Of a stretch of 64,000 nt of DNA, positions 53,541-63,451 are shown one piece after another (positions within the stretch are counted from its first letter, which is position 1; every line of letters starts with the position of its first letter). The notes beneath the pieces are model-generated. The model saw nothing but the letters and a program-made list of their open reading frames with translations, was not told the DNA's origin and did not search any database. The DNA is taken from NCBI RefSeq assembly GCF_013409575.1, contig NZ_JACCCY010000007.1:52483-116482 (forward strand), in the 5' to 3' direction. The stretch is from Macellibacteroides fermentans. Its GTDB lineage: Bacteria > Bacteroidota > Bacteroidia > Bacteroidales > Tannerellaceae. The translations under genes and the position numbers were made by a program.

Positions 53541-55349
53541 ATGAAAAAACAGGTGTTGTTGTGTTGCCTGCTGGCAACGGTTATGGGGGCGAATGCCCAG
53601 TGGAAGCCCGTCGGTGATAAGATTAAAACCAAATGGGCGGAACAGATAAATCCAGCCGCTGTATTGCCGGAATATCCTCGTCCTGCTATGGAACGGGCGG
53701 AATGGAAGAACTTGAATGGCGAATGGGCATATGCCATCCGCGAAAAAGGAGGCGTTGAACCTGCTGCGTTCGACGGAACTATCCTGGTTCCTTTTGCTGT
53801 TGAATCTTCTCTTTCGGGTGTACAGAAAACAGTTGGAGAGAAAAATGAATTATGGTATAAACGCACGTTTACGGTACCTGCCTCATGGAAAGGAAAACAG
53901 GTAATGCTTAATTTCGGTGCTGTAGATTGGAAAACGGATGTATTTGTGAACGATATCCTTATTGGTTCGCATCAGGGTGGTTTCACTCCGTTCTCGTTCG
54001 ATGTAACCCCTTATCTGGTAAATAAAGGAGAACAAAAACTGGTGGTTCGCGTTTGGGACCCAACAGAAAAGGGATTTCAACCTATCGGAAAGCAGACTTC
54101 CAGACCGGAAGGAATCTGGTATACAGCTGTAACAGGTATCTGGCAGACAGTCTGGCTTGAACCGGTTGCTGTAAATCACGTTACTGCAATCAAGGCTATT
54201 CCGGATGTTGACAAGGAGTTGGTAGATGTAACTGTTTCTGCTGCTAAGTGTTGTGCAGCCGATTATATTGAAGTGGCTATCCTGGACGGAGGAAAACAGA
54301 TTGCAACAGCTAAGGGCGTTGCCGGTAAGGCATTGCGCCTGGCAGTGAAGAGTCCGAAGTTATGGAGTCCCGAAAATCCGGTTCTTTACGATATGAAGGT
54401 TTCTTTGTTCAGCAATGGTAAGAAGATTGACGAAGTTTCATCATATACCGCGATGCGTAAGATTTCAACAAAAAGAGATGCAAACGGCATTATGCGTATG
54501 CAATTGAACAACAAAGATTATTTCCAATATGGTCCGCTTGACCAGGGTTGGTGGCCCGATGGTCTGTATACAGCTCCAACAGACGAAGCATTGTTGTATG
54601 ATATCAAAAAGACTAAGGACTGGGGTTTCAATATGATTCGTAAGCACGTAAAGGTGGAGCCTGCACGTTGGTATTATCATTGTGATAAGGAAGGTATCCT
54701 GGTTTGGCAGGATATGCCTAGCGGCGATCACGGAAACCGTTGGGAACCTCATGTATATAATGGCGGAACCGATAAAAACAGAAGCAACGAATCCATCGCT
54801 AACTACTATCAGGAATGGAAAGAGATTATGGATCTGTGCATCTCGCATCCTTCGGTTGTAATGTGGGTGCCTTTTAATGAAGCCTGGGGTCAGTTTAAAA
54901 CTGAAGAGGTGATTGCGTGGACTAAGAAGTATGATCCATCCCGCTTGGTTAATCCGGCCAGTGGAGGAAACCATCGTGCTTGCGGTGATGTATTGGATTT
55001 ACACAATTATCCGGGACCGAATATGTTCTTGTTTGATGCTGTAAGAGTAAATGTATTGGGCGAGTACGGCGGAATCGGACTTCCATTGGAAGGTCACCTG
55101 TGGCAACAAGGCAAAAACTGGGGATATGTTCAGTTCAAGAACAGCGATGAGGTGACAGCCGAATACGTGAAGTTTGCCAATGAGTTGAAAGACATGGTTA
55201 AACGAGGATTTTCTGCTGCAGTTTATACCCAGACTACCGATGTAGAGGGCGAAGTGAACGGGTTGATGACCTACGATCGTAAAGTAATAAAAATTAACGA
55301 AAAGGCCGTTAAGGAGGCAAATCAGAGCGTGATTCGCATGCTTGAATAA
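53541..55349 (+). CDS. Glycoside hydrolase family 2 enzyme
   Basis: 602 residues from the ATG at 53541 (MKKQVLLCCLL signal peptide), preferred over 53502, which would put hydrophilic residues before the signal. Jelly-roll domain (about 45-215), Ig-like domain (215-305) and TIM barrel (305-602). Acid/base Glu447 in VPFNEAWGQF and nucleophile Glu508 in VLGEYGGIG. GH2 covers beta-galactosidases, beta-glucuronidases and beta-mannosidases; the substrate is open. It is the last gene of the second locus, followed by a strong terminator. Confidence 0.93.
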   Translation: MKKQVLLCCLLATVMGANAQWKPVGDKIKTKWAEQINPAAVLPEYPRPAMERAEWKNLNGEWAYAIREKGGVEPAAFDGTILVPFAVESSLSGVQKTVGEKNELWYKRTFTVPASWKGKQVMLNFGAVDWKTDVFVNDILIGSHQGGFTPFSFDVTPYLVNKGEQKLVVRVWDPTEKGFQPIGKQTSRPEGIWYTAVTGIWQTVWLEPVAVNHVTAIKAIPDVDKELVDVTVSAAKCCAADYIEVAILDGGKQIATAKGVAGKALRLAVKSPKLWSPENPVLYDMKVSLFSNGKKIDEVSSYTAMRKISTKRDANGIMRMQLNNKDYFQYGPLDQGWWPDGLYTAPTDEALLYDIKKTKDWGFNMIRKHVKVEPARWYYHCDKEGILVWQDMPSGDHGNRWEPHVYNGGTDKNRSNESIANYYQEWKEIMDLCISHPSVVMWVPFNEAWGQFKTEEVIAWTKKYDPSRLVNPASGGNHRACGDVLDLHNYPGPNMFLFDAVRVNVLGEYGGIGLPLEGHLWQQGKNWGYVQFKNSDEVTAEYVKFANELKDMVKRGFSAAVYTQTTDVEGEVNGLMTYDRKVIKINEKAVKEANQSVIRMLE

Positions 55350-55372
55350 ACTATACTGATTGTTTGATATTT

Positions 55373-55428
55373 AAGTCGGATTTCAAAGATGTTGCAGAAA
55401 TGTTAAATCTTTGAATTCCGACTTTTTT
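55373..55428 (+). terminator. Terminator of the second glycan locus
   Basis: AAGTCGGA-x-TTCAAAGAT pairs with ATCTTTGAA-x-TCCGACTT, followed by TTTTT. A very stable stem of about 17 pairs. Confidence 0.92.
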
Positions 55429-55477
55429 ATGTCAAAAAATGTAATATGAATGTAATGATATGTTAAACATTAACTGC

Positions 55478-55485
55478 TATATTTG
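55478..55485 (+). promoter_or_regulatory. -7 box of the Oar-like receptor gene
   Basis: TATATTTG, an exact TAnnTTTG match, 45 nt before the start codon at 55531. Confidence 0.6.
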
Positions 55486-55530
55486 CAATGTATAATATGG
55501 CAATTTAACACATTTATCCTCAAACCATTT

Positions 55531-58500
55531 ATGAAAAAGTATTGTTTTGTTCTATTAATGATGTTGTTCTTTACAACCCTATCGTATGCACAGGTTACAA
55601 CATCTGCAATCTCAGGTAAAATTGTGGATGTACAAAAGCAGGCACTACCAGGTGCAACGGTAGTTGCCATTCACCTTCCTTCGGGAACTTATTACAGCGG
55701 TGTTTCAAACGTAGATGGCTATTATGCAATTATGGGTATGAAGCCCGGAGGCCCCTATCGGATTGAAACTCGTTACATCGGGTATGAAAAGTCGGATTTA
55801 GTAGGAATCAACCTCCCTTTGGGCGAGACTTTCATCTATAATCCGGTTATGAATGAATCTTCAATTGCACTTAATGAATTGGTAGTAGTAGCTGCGCCTG
55901 GTTTTAATACGCAACGAACAGGAGCTTCGGCCAACATCTCTTCGCAGCAATTGCAGCTGATGCCTTCAATTTCAAGAAGCGTAAGCGACTTTACAAGATT
56001 GGTCCCTCAGGCAGCCTCATCCAATGGAGGTACCTCTTTTTCCGGAACAAACAATCGTTACAATAGTTTTCAGGTAGACGGAGTGGTGAACAACGACGTG
56101 TTTGGTCTGGCAGGTACCGGAACCAACGGCGGACAGGCTGGTATTCAGCCCATATCTCTGGATGCTATTGAACAGATTCAGGTGGTTATTGCCCCGTACG
56201 ACGTTCGCCAGAGTGGTTTTACCGGCGGAGGAATCAATGCGATCACCAAATCGGGAAGTAACGATTTCAAGGGAAGTGCTTATTTCTATGGTAATAACCA
56301 GGATTTTGTGGGTACCACTGCCGGAAAGAATGTGGAAAACAGGAAGAAGCTGGACAAGCAGACAGATATGCAGTTTGGTGTAAGTCTTGGTGGAGCACTT
56401 ATCAAGAATAAACTATTCTTCTTTGTGAACGGCGAAATAACCGACAAAAGTTATCCTACCTCCTACAATGTAGGTGAAGGATCGAATGTTACCAAAGAGG
56501 AGGCCGATCAGGTGATGAACCACCTGATGTCAATCTCGGGCGGTTACAACGGAGGCGGATATGGTCCGATGGATGTTACCACTAAATCGTATAAGATACT
56601 CGAGCGTATCGACTGGAACATAAACGATAACAATAAGTTTACGCTCCGCCATAGTTATGTAAGCGGAAAACAGCTTAACTACTCGCTTTCGGCCAACGGA
56701 TTACGCTTTAATGACAATGGTTATTATATGAACAGCAAGACACACACATTTGCTGCCGAATTGAATACGAAGCTTAACAACACGATGAATAACGAGTTGC
56801 GCGTAGGATATACACGTGTTCGTGATAACCGCGATTTCGGTTCTACTCCTTTCCCATATGTTAAGGTGAAACTTGATAATTTACGGTATATTGAAATGGG
56901 TACGGAGCGTTACTCAACAGCCAACCGCCTGGATCAGGATATTGTTACTTTAACCGATAACTTTAACCTGAGCTTTGGTTCGCATCAGCTTACCTTCGGA
57001 ACACACAACGAACTGTTCATGTTGGAAAATCTTTTCATCCGCGAGAACTTTGGTTCCTATGTGTATAGTTCTTTAGCCGACTTCCTGTCTATCGGTTCCG
57101 CCAAAGAGGCAAAGCCGGAGGAATATAATTATTCATTTTCAAATGAAACAATTACCGGAAGTAAGAATTGGGCTCCCTCCTTCGGAGCCATGCAGCTGGG
57201 GTTATATGTGCAGGATAAATGGAATCTGACCGATAACTTTAACTTTACCTATGGTTTACGGGTTGATATACCGCTCTATTTGGATAAGCCCAGTATAAAT
57301 GAAAAGTTTAATGCCTCCGAGATTGCAAAATCGCGTGATCTGGCTACAAACAAAATGCCGTCATCTACACCGTTATTTTCTCCCCGTGTAGGTTTCAGAT
57401 GGGATATCAACAGAGATAATTCATTTCTGCTTCGAGGCGGGGCAGGTATCTTTACGGGAAGAATCCCGTTCGTATGGATTTCAAACTCTTTCGGAAATAC
57501 CGGCGTAGAGTATATACGTACACGTTTGCAGACTGCCGATCTGAAAAATATTAATTTCAAATTTAGTCCGGATCCCTATAACCAGCCGTTGGGCAAGGCG
57601 ATGACCAGTACTGAGGTAGACGTGGTGTCGAAAGATTTTAAATATCCGCAGTCATTCCGTGTAAACCTGGCTGTCGAAAAAATGCTTCCGTTTGATATCC
57701 GTGGAACCCTGGAAGGTATCTATACCAAGAAGATGAACGACATCTATTATCAGAATATCAATATCGAAGAGTCGGGCAAAATGTTGAATAATTTTAAGGA
57801 TAAACGTCCCTTATACGGACCTTCTATTTCTGCCGATTATACATCTGTTATCCTGTTAAGCAATACCAACGAAGGTTATTCTTACAACGTAACAGGAAAG
57901 TTGGAGAAATCGTTCGACTTCGGATTAGACCTGATGGCTGCCTATACCTACGGTGTATCGAAAGGGGTGAACGACGGTACATCCAGTCAGGCCTACTCCA
58001 ACTGGTCATACAATGAAAACTGGCGCGGATCCAATAACCCGGAGGTTTCTTATACCGATTTCGATCAGCCTCACCGTATTATCGCTTCGGCATCTTACAA
58101 GGTGGCCTACGGAAAGAACCTGGCCACTTCCATCGCTTTGTTTTACAGCGGAAACAGCGGCAGCCGCTATTCGTTGTGCTATAATGGCGATTTAAACAAG
58201 GATGGTGTAAAGGGAAATGATCTGATTTACGTTCCTACCAACTCGGAAATAGATGCCATGCTAATCAAACCTCTGACAAATCTGCCTGCCGATAAGCAAC
58301 GGACCGACCTGAAGGCCTATATCAACAGCGAAGAAAGTGGCTTGAAAGATTTACAGGGTAAGTATGCCGAAAGAAACGGACTGATTACGCCATTCGAACA
58401 TCATTTCGATTTACGCATCATGCAGGACTTCTATCTGATGGTAGGAGGTAGAAAGCATACTTTGCAAGTAAACCTGGATGTGTTGAATATCGGTAATTTG

Positions 58501-58686
58501 TTTAACAGAGCCTGGGGTACCGTAAATTCGCCGGGTTATTCCTATACGCCGATAAAGGTTGAAAGCATCGCTTCGGATGGTACACCTACCTTCTCGTTTA
58601 CCAAACCAGCCAGCAATGCTTTGTACAACCAGAGCGATTATAATTCACGCTGGAGAGCTCAGCTGGGTGTAAGGTATATTTTCTAA
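55531..58686 (+). CDS. Oar-like TonB-dependent outer-membrane receptor
   Basis: 1051 residues from the ATG at 55531 (MKKYCFVLLMMLFF signal peptide). The carboxypeptidase-regulatory-like domain (about 22-105, ISGKIVDVQKQALPGATVVAI) is followed by a plug (SIALNELVVVAAPGFNTQRTGASANIS, FQVDGVVNNDVFGLAG) and a barrel ending with an aromatic strand (LGVRYIF). It has no STN domain and no SusD partner, unlike the two SusC proteins. Substrate unknown. It has its own promoter and terminator. Confidence 0.9.
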   Translation: MKKYCFVLLMMLFFTTLSYAQVTTSAISGKIVDVQKQALPGATVVAIHLPSGTYYSGVSNVDGYYAIMGMKPGGPYRIETRYIGYEKSDLVGINLPLGETFIYNPVMNESSIALNELVVVAAPGFNTQRTGASANISSQQLQLMPSISRSVSDFTRLVPQAASSNGGTSFSGTNNRYNSFQVDGVVNNDVFGLAGTGTNGGQAGIQPISLDAIEQIQVVIAPYDVRQSGFTGGGINAITKSGSNDFKGSAYFYGNNQDFVGTTAGKNVENRKKLDKQTDMQFGVSLGGALIKNKLFFFVNGEITDKSYPTSYNVGEGSNVTKEEADQVMNHLMSISGGYNGGGYGPMDVTTKSYKILERIDWNINDNNKFTLRHSYVSGKQLNYSLSANGLRFNDNGYYMNSKTHTFAAELNTKLNNTMNNELRVGYTRVRDNRDFGSTPFPYVKVKLDNLRYIEMGTERYSTANRLDQDIVTLTDNFNLSFGSHQLTFGTHNELFMLENLFIRENFGSYVYSSLADFLSIGSAKEAKPEEYNYSFSNETITGSKNWAPSFGAMQLGLYVQDKWNLTDNFNFTYGLRVDIPLYLDKPSINEKFNASEIAKSRDLATNKMPSSTPLFSPRVGFRWDINRDNSFLLRGGAGIFTGRIPFVWISNSFGNTGVEYIRTRLQTADLKNINFKFSPDPYNQPLGKAMTSTEVDVVSKDFKYPQSFRVNLAVEKMLPFDIRGTLEGIYTKKMNDIYYQNINIEESGKMLNNFKDKRPLYGPSISADYTSVILLSNTNEGYSYNVTGKLEKSFDFGLDLMAAYTYGVSKGVNDGTSSQAYSNWSYNENWRGSNNPEVSYTDFDQPHRIIASASYKVAYGKNLATSIALFYSGNSGSRYSLCYNGDLNKDGVKGNDLIYVPTNSEIDAMLIKPLTNLPADKQRTDLKAYINSEESGLKDLQGKYAERNGLITPFEHHFDLRIMQDFYLMVGGRKHTLQVNLDVLNIGNLFNRAWGTVNSPGYSYTPIKVESIASDGTPTFSFTKPASNALYNQSDYNSRWRAQLGVRYIF

Positions 58687-58724
58687 TTCACTCAGACCAA
58701 ATAGGGTGTTAAACTGTTATATCT

Positions 58725-58760
58725 TGAAAAAGGCTGCTGCTCCATGTGGCGCCTTTTTCT
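58725..58760 (+). terminator. Terminator after the Oar-like receptor gene
   Basis: AAAAAGGC ... GCC-TTTTT hairpin with an imperfect CTGC/TGGC centre, ending in a T tract about 50 nt past the stop. Confidence 0.7.
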
Positions 58761-58793
58761 TTTACCTGCTTTTATATTTAAAATTATGAGCCG

Positions 58794-60002
58794 ATGAATA
58801 AGAATATGTTTGTTTTATTTCTGGCCCTATTCCTTACATGGAGTTTTTCTGCCTGTAAGACGACACGCCAGGAAAGATACGTTGTGGTTTTATCTATGGA
58901 CGGCTTTCGGGACGATTATCCCGGAAGGGGACATACGCCTACGCTCGATTCGTTGGCCAAGGTTGGAGTCAGGGCCTCCTTTGTTCCCTGTTTCCCCAGT
59001 GTGACCTTTCCAAACCATTATAGTATGGCTACGGGTTTGCATCCCAATAACCATGGGTTGGTCAACAATTCGTTTTACGACAGTACCATGCAGAAAATGT
59101 ACCGCATCAAGGATCGGGAGGCTGTATCCAATCCGGCTTTCTATGGCGGTGAGCCGGTATGGAACACTGCCGAGCGTCAGGGCGTGAAGGCAGCTACCTA
59201 TTTTTGGGTTGGATCTGAAGCTCCTGTAGGAGGAAAGCACAATTCGATCTGGAAAGTGTTTGATAGTTCGGTGCCTTATAATGATAGAGCCGACTCTGTG
59301 GTTGCCTGGCTTTCGTTGCCCCAAGAGCAACGGCCTCATTTGGTGATGTGGTATATCGAAGAGCCCGATGCCATCGGTCATGATGCCACCCCCGATTCAT
59401 CTGCGGTAATTGACAAAGTGGAAGAGCTTGATGCCGTTCTGGCCCGTTTCTTCTCCAAGGTTAATAAACTGGATATCGCACCTAAAATTGATTTTATCGT
59501 GACGTCCGATCACGGGATGGCAACCTTTGTTCCCGATAAATATGTAAATCTGGGAGATTATCTTCCCAGGGATAGTTTCAAATTTGTTTTCGACGGAGTG
59601 CCTACCGTTCTTTATCCAAAACCCGGATACACGGATACAGCTTACGAAATTTTGAAAAAGGTTCCGAACATCACTGTGTGGAAGAAAGAAGAGGTTCCGG
59701 CCCGTTATCAGTATGGCTCGAATGCCCGCATCGGAGATTTGATTGTATTACCGGATGTGGGATGTATGGTCCAGTTCCGTGACAAGGGTAACCCTTGGTT
59801 AGGAGGGGCACATGGATATGACAATTTTGATCCTACCATGCAGGCTATCTTTTATGCATCCGGGCCTTCCTTTAAAAAGAATGTAACACACCCGTCGCTT
59901 CCCAATATAAGTCTCTATCCGCTCATCTGCCGGCTGTTGAAAATTAAACCGGCTCCCAATGATGCGGATAGTGTGGACCTGGATGGATTGTTGAAGAAAT
60001 AA
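58794..60002 (+). CDS. NPP-type nucleotide pyrophosphatase/phosphodiesterase lipoprotein
   Basis: 402 residues with lipobox FSAC (Cys21), so it is membrane-anchored in the periplasm or at the surface. It belongs to the alkaline phosphatase superfamily, NPP branch. The metal and nucleophile set is complete: Asp36 (SMDGFRDD), Thr71 (PSVTFPNHY), Asp192 and His196 (EEPDAIGHDA), Asp239-His240 (TSDHGM) and a late His in GGAHGYDN. Such enzymes cut nucleotide pyrophosphates or phosphodiesters. The gene follows the Oar-like receptor, so nucleotide or phosphodiester salvage is possible but is inference. Confidence 0.93.
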   Translation: MNKNMFVLFLALFLTWSFSACKTTRQERYVVVLSMDGFRDDYPGRGHTPTLDSLAKVGVRASFVPCFPSVTFPNHYSMATGLHPNNHGLVNNSFYDSTMQKMYRIKDREAVSNPAFYGGEPVWNTAERQGVKAATYFWVGSEAPVGGKHNSIWKVFDSSVPYNDRADSVVAWLSLPQEQRPHLVMWYIEEPDAIGHDATPDSSAVIDKVEELDAVLARFFSKVNKLDIAPKIDFIVTSDHGMATFVPDKYVNLGDYLPRDSFKFVFDGVPTVLYPKPGYTDTAYEILKKVPNITVWKKEEVPARYQYGSNARIGDLIVLPDVGCMVQFRDKGNPWLGGAHGYDNFDPTMQAIFYASGPSFKKNVTHPSLPNISLYPLICRLLKIKPAPNDADSVDLDGLLKK

Positions 60003-60016
60003 AGCGGTTTCCCGGG

Positions 60017-60673
60017 TTATTGTTTGTCGCATTCAAGCAATAACCGGGTTACCTCCTCTTTTCCCCAGGATGGGTAGAAGGGTTTATCCTTTCGGGATTC
60101 GTACAACTCCTTCGCTTTTAGCAGCTCTTTGCAGAATTCGGGCGAAGTTTGTCCCATAAACTTTGCCATATCCCGGTTGAAGCGGGCCAGCAGGTAAACG
60201 GGTCTCGGATTGGACGGATCGATGGCGATGGCGGCTTTGTATGCTCCGATAAGTTCGCCGAAAAGAGCCGGACCGTTGTTCTCCGGATCGGCAGCGACCT
60301 GAGCATTAAGCGCAAACCCGGCAAGCGTCGAGACTTCCGACTTATCAGCATCCGGATAGTTGTTCAGCTTTTTTGCCAGCTCTTTTGCTTCCGTGATATA
60401 AGTCAGCTTTGTCTCTTTGTTTTCGTTTACAAAGGAAAGAATGATATCCACATAGCTTGTGTAATATACAGGCAGCCATTGATCCGTGAATTTCATGGAA
60501 ATCCGCTCCATGGTATTTCGTGCGTTAACAAGGTCCTGGGGACTTTCGGCATCTTGCAGCGACGTGTATGCCCGGGTCATGATATCCGAAAACTCCGGTT
60601 GCGCATTCTGAGCGTTGATAAATCCGAAGCCGGACAGAGACAGAATCAGTAAAAACAATTTCATTTTTTTCAT
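60017..60673 (-). CDS. Secreted TPR-like protein of unknown function
   Basis: 218 residues with a Sec signal peptide (LFLLILSLSGFGFINAQ). The mature part is all-helical with TPR-like spacing (LVNARNTMERISMKF, YKAAIAIDPSNPRPVYLLARF). The start is either ATG at 60673 or at 60664. It lies 12 nt downstream of the broken TonB-receptor gene and was probably co-transcribed with it. No named family recognised. Confidence 0.7.
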   Translation of the reverse strand: MKKMKLFLLILSLSGFGFINAQNAQPEFSDIMTRAYTSLQDAESPQDLVNARNTMERISMKFTDQWLPVYYTSYVDIILSFVNENKETKLTYITEAKELAKKLNNYPDADKSEVSTLAGFALNAQVAADPENNGPALFGELIGAYKAAIAIDPSNPRPVYLLARFNRDMAKFMGQTSPEFCKELLKAKELYESRKDKPFYPSWGKEEVTRLLLECDKQ

Positions 60674-60685
60674 TTTTGTGGTGTA

Positions 60686-62853
60686 TTAAAAGTTTGAAAC
60701 ATCGTATGCTGTATTACCGCTGAGGGTGATAAAAATACCGATCATAAAGAAACTGTTGCGCGAAGCGTTCACCGGGCTGCTTGCGAAGGCTCCGTCTTCT
60801 CCCCGCGAGCTGGAATACGTATAATTGTATACATTGTTTCTTCCCAGGATGTTGGAGGCAGAAGCATGAATAATCACCTTTTTGTTTAACAGAAAACTGA
60901 TACTCAAATCCAGACTATTATAGGGTGAGGTTGTATGCTGCATGAATCCCTCTTCGTTGGGATTATGGTACGGTCGGCCGCTGGCGTAGCGGTCGGTTAT
61001 GCCGATAGTGGACCGGATGGGCTGAACCCAGTATTTGAGTGCCAGCGACAGATTGTGCCTGGTGGCATATTGAGGCATAGCCTCTGCGGGATAGTCCCCG
61101 TATTTTCGTTTGGAATCATTATAGGAATAAGCCAGCATATACTCCAGGTTCTTAACCACCTCGCGGTCATTCAGGAAAAGATCAATTCCCCTGGCATAAC
61201 CGTAGCCGTCGGATGTGTAGATGCTATTCAGGTTGGTTGCCAGGTTATGATATTTCTTATTATAGACCTCGAGGCGGAAGGTTTTTCCATTCGCTTCGTG
61301 ATAGGCCCCGAGAATATACTGCCAGCAACGTTCGGCCGACAGGTGTTGATTCCGGAGCAGGAAACTGTTTTCGGGAAGCTGCTGATACAATCCGGCGATG
61401 GCCGACAGATAGAAGTCCTTCATCTTATACGTAAGCGACGCGCGGGGGAGAATCTGCCAGTGGTCGTTCAGGGATGTCTGTTCCACCCGTGCCGAAACAT
61501 TTCCTTGCAAGCTGGTCGACAGGTTGAAAGTCGTTTATTAGAAACAGCGAGTTGATGCTATGGCTAATCTCGCCCCCTGTCAGGATTGCCGGAGGATACA
61601 TGTAAGACAACGAATCTCGCCGAAGCATGCTTTCGGCACCGGCGGTCAGCTTATATAGATTGCTGTAACGTTTTTCTGCTTTATTTTCAGATGAATTTCG
61701 CTTTCCGTCTCCTTTAATGCATCGGAGGCAAGCCTGGCTCCATCCATTCGTTTCTTGTTGGACGAAATGGCAACGCCCGAAAAGAATTTGTAACCTTTTC
61801 CCAATGTCTTTCTAAAAGTAACTGTTCAGGTACAGATTATCCTCCTCAAAATCCATTCGGCGATTGATCGGATTAAAGGCTTCGCTGGTATGCTGGGCAA
61901 ACGAGTGCGGTCGTACGCCAGATATGTTTTCCAGATCCCTTTATTTGCCAATGTTTTTTCGGAACTGGCTCTCGCCTGAGATTCGTTGTAGGGGTTGATC
62001 CAGTCATAGCTGTCCGGAAACAACTTGTTGTATGGTCCGATGTTCTGGTAATCCGCCGTTGAAGGAAGAGCGAAGAGTTTGCCCATGCTTTGGTGCCCCC
62101 TCCACCATACCTACGGATAACAGGCTGACGCGATTTTGGTAACCGGACTTTCGTCTTTGTAGTTATAGAGGGAGTACGCTGGACAAACTTTGGGAATAAT
62201 CGGAAGAGAAGCCTCCCGACGAGAAGTTAATCCCTTCAAATAAGAATGGAGAGTACCTGCCCGTGCGGCCGAGTTTTCGGGCGTATAGGTGTAGGGCGAT
62301 AGTACGTGCATCTCGTCAATAAAGGTCTGCGCCTCACGACTGTCGCCGCCACGCACCATCAACTTACCGCTTTCGCCTGGCGGCCTGCACTCCCGGCAAT
62401 AAGCAATGCCGTTGTAAATATCGCCCACAGCCTCCGGCGGTTGTCGCCCGATGCTTACCGGCGACATCTCTTTCCATTTGGAACTTCCCTGTAACCGATA
62501 ATTCCCTGCAGTAACAAATACCTCCTGTAATGCAACGTTTTGAGGATGCAACACCAGATGTACCCGGCCCTATCCCGGATGCTTCACCCTTCATATACGC
62601 AGGGTGTATCCTAACATCTGGGCGCACAGGGTGATTTCGCCCTTGGCTGTTGGTTTTTGAAATCAAACGAACCGTCCCTCTCTGCTGCTTGTTCCCCTCC
62701 AGCGTTTCCCGGATGTAAATATTCACGCTCATCATCGGCGCACCTTTATCGTCTACAACGATTCCGGCAACGGTGTACGTCTGCGCATACGAAATAGCTG
62801 TCTGAAGTAAGAAGACAGAAAGAAAAAAGAGCAATCGGCCAATGTGTTTTCAT
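60686..62853 (-). pseudogene. TonB-dependent receptor, frame broken in several places
   Basis: Starts ATG at 62853 (MKTHWP), then a shift is needed to reach the signal peptide frame LLFFLSVFLLQTAISYAQ. A carboxypeptidase-regulatory-like domain follows (YTVAGIVVDDKGAPM), the plug (EVFVTAGNYRLQG, MVRGGDSREAQTFIDEMHVLSPYTYTPENSAARAG) and barrel pieces. The reading changes frame near 62690, 62390, 62270, 62110, 61830 and 61510. The last 275 residues (60686-61510) are one clean frame, with VNASRNSFFMIGIFITL near the barrel end. Either a decaying gene or a normal one seen through sequencing indels. Confidence 0.75.
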
Positions 62854-62927
62854 TATCGCAATCCTATTTGATTTGGGAGCAAAGAAAAACTATGTTTGCT
62901 TCTAAATCAAATAGTTGGGATAAACAA

Positions 62928-63446
62928 CTAGCTTTTGATCTGTTCGTCTAATTTATAGTACGATTGAACGTTCGACCCATTATTTTTATGCTGAATCAAC
63001 TCATATCCTTGAATAAAGAGGTAGGATGTTAATGTAAAACTTTGTCTTTGATAAGCTTGTCAAATACGAGTAAAACGCCAGGTAACCTGTGCAGGCTCTG
63101 ATTGATACATCTTGATAATCGAAAAATCTGACTTCGCCTATTTCATTCTTAGGTTCAATTTTTTCGTTCAATTGATAAATAAAGCAATCCTGCTCCATTA
63201 TAATAGGGGTTTCTTCTCCATAAGCCGGAGCGGGTAATATGACAATAATATTTCAATCGCTCAGCATTCAGCACAATATTCAGTTCTTCAAAGATTTCTC
63301 TTTGTAGAGTTTCTAAAGAGCTTTCTCCATCGTCAATTTTCCCACCAGGCAGATACCAGGCTTTTTTGTTTTTACCTATAGGCTAAAAGGAGTTTGTCTC
63401 CTTTCACAACCACCAGTCCTGCTGTCGGCAATGCTTTATTTCCCAT
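62928..63446 (-). pseudogene. NUDIX hydrolase, frame broken
   Basis: Starts MGNKALPTAGLVVVKGDKLLLA at 63446. The Nudix box is intact in one frame: GGKIDDGE then REIFEEL (GX5EX7REUXEE). Frame changes are needed near 63385 (before KNKKAWYLPGG), near 63223 (to join AERLKYYCHIT to APAYGEETPIIMEQD) and near 63110, and an in-frame TGA follows. After joining, the product is about 170 residues, normal for a Nudix pyrophosphohydrolase. It lies 5 nt after the LOG-family gene. Confidence 0.75.
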
Positions 63447-63451
63447 TAAAG

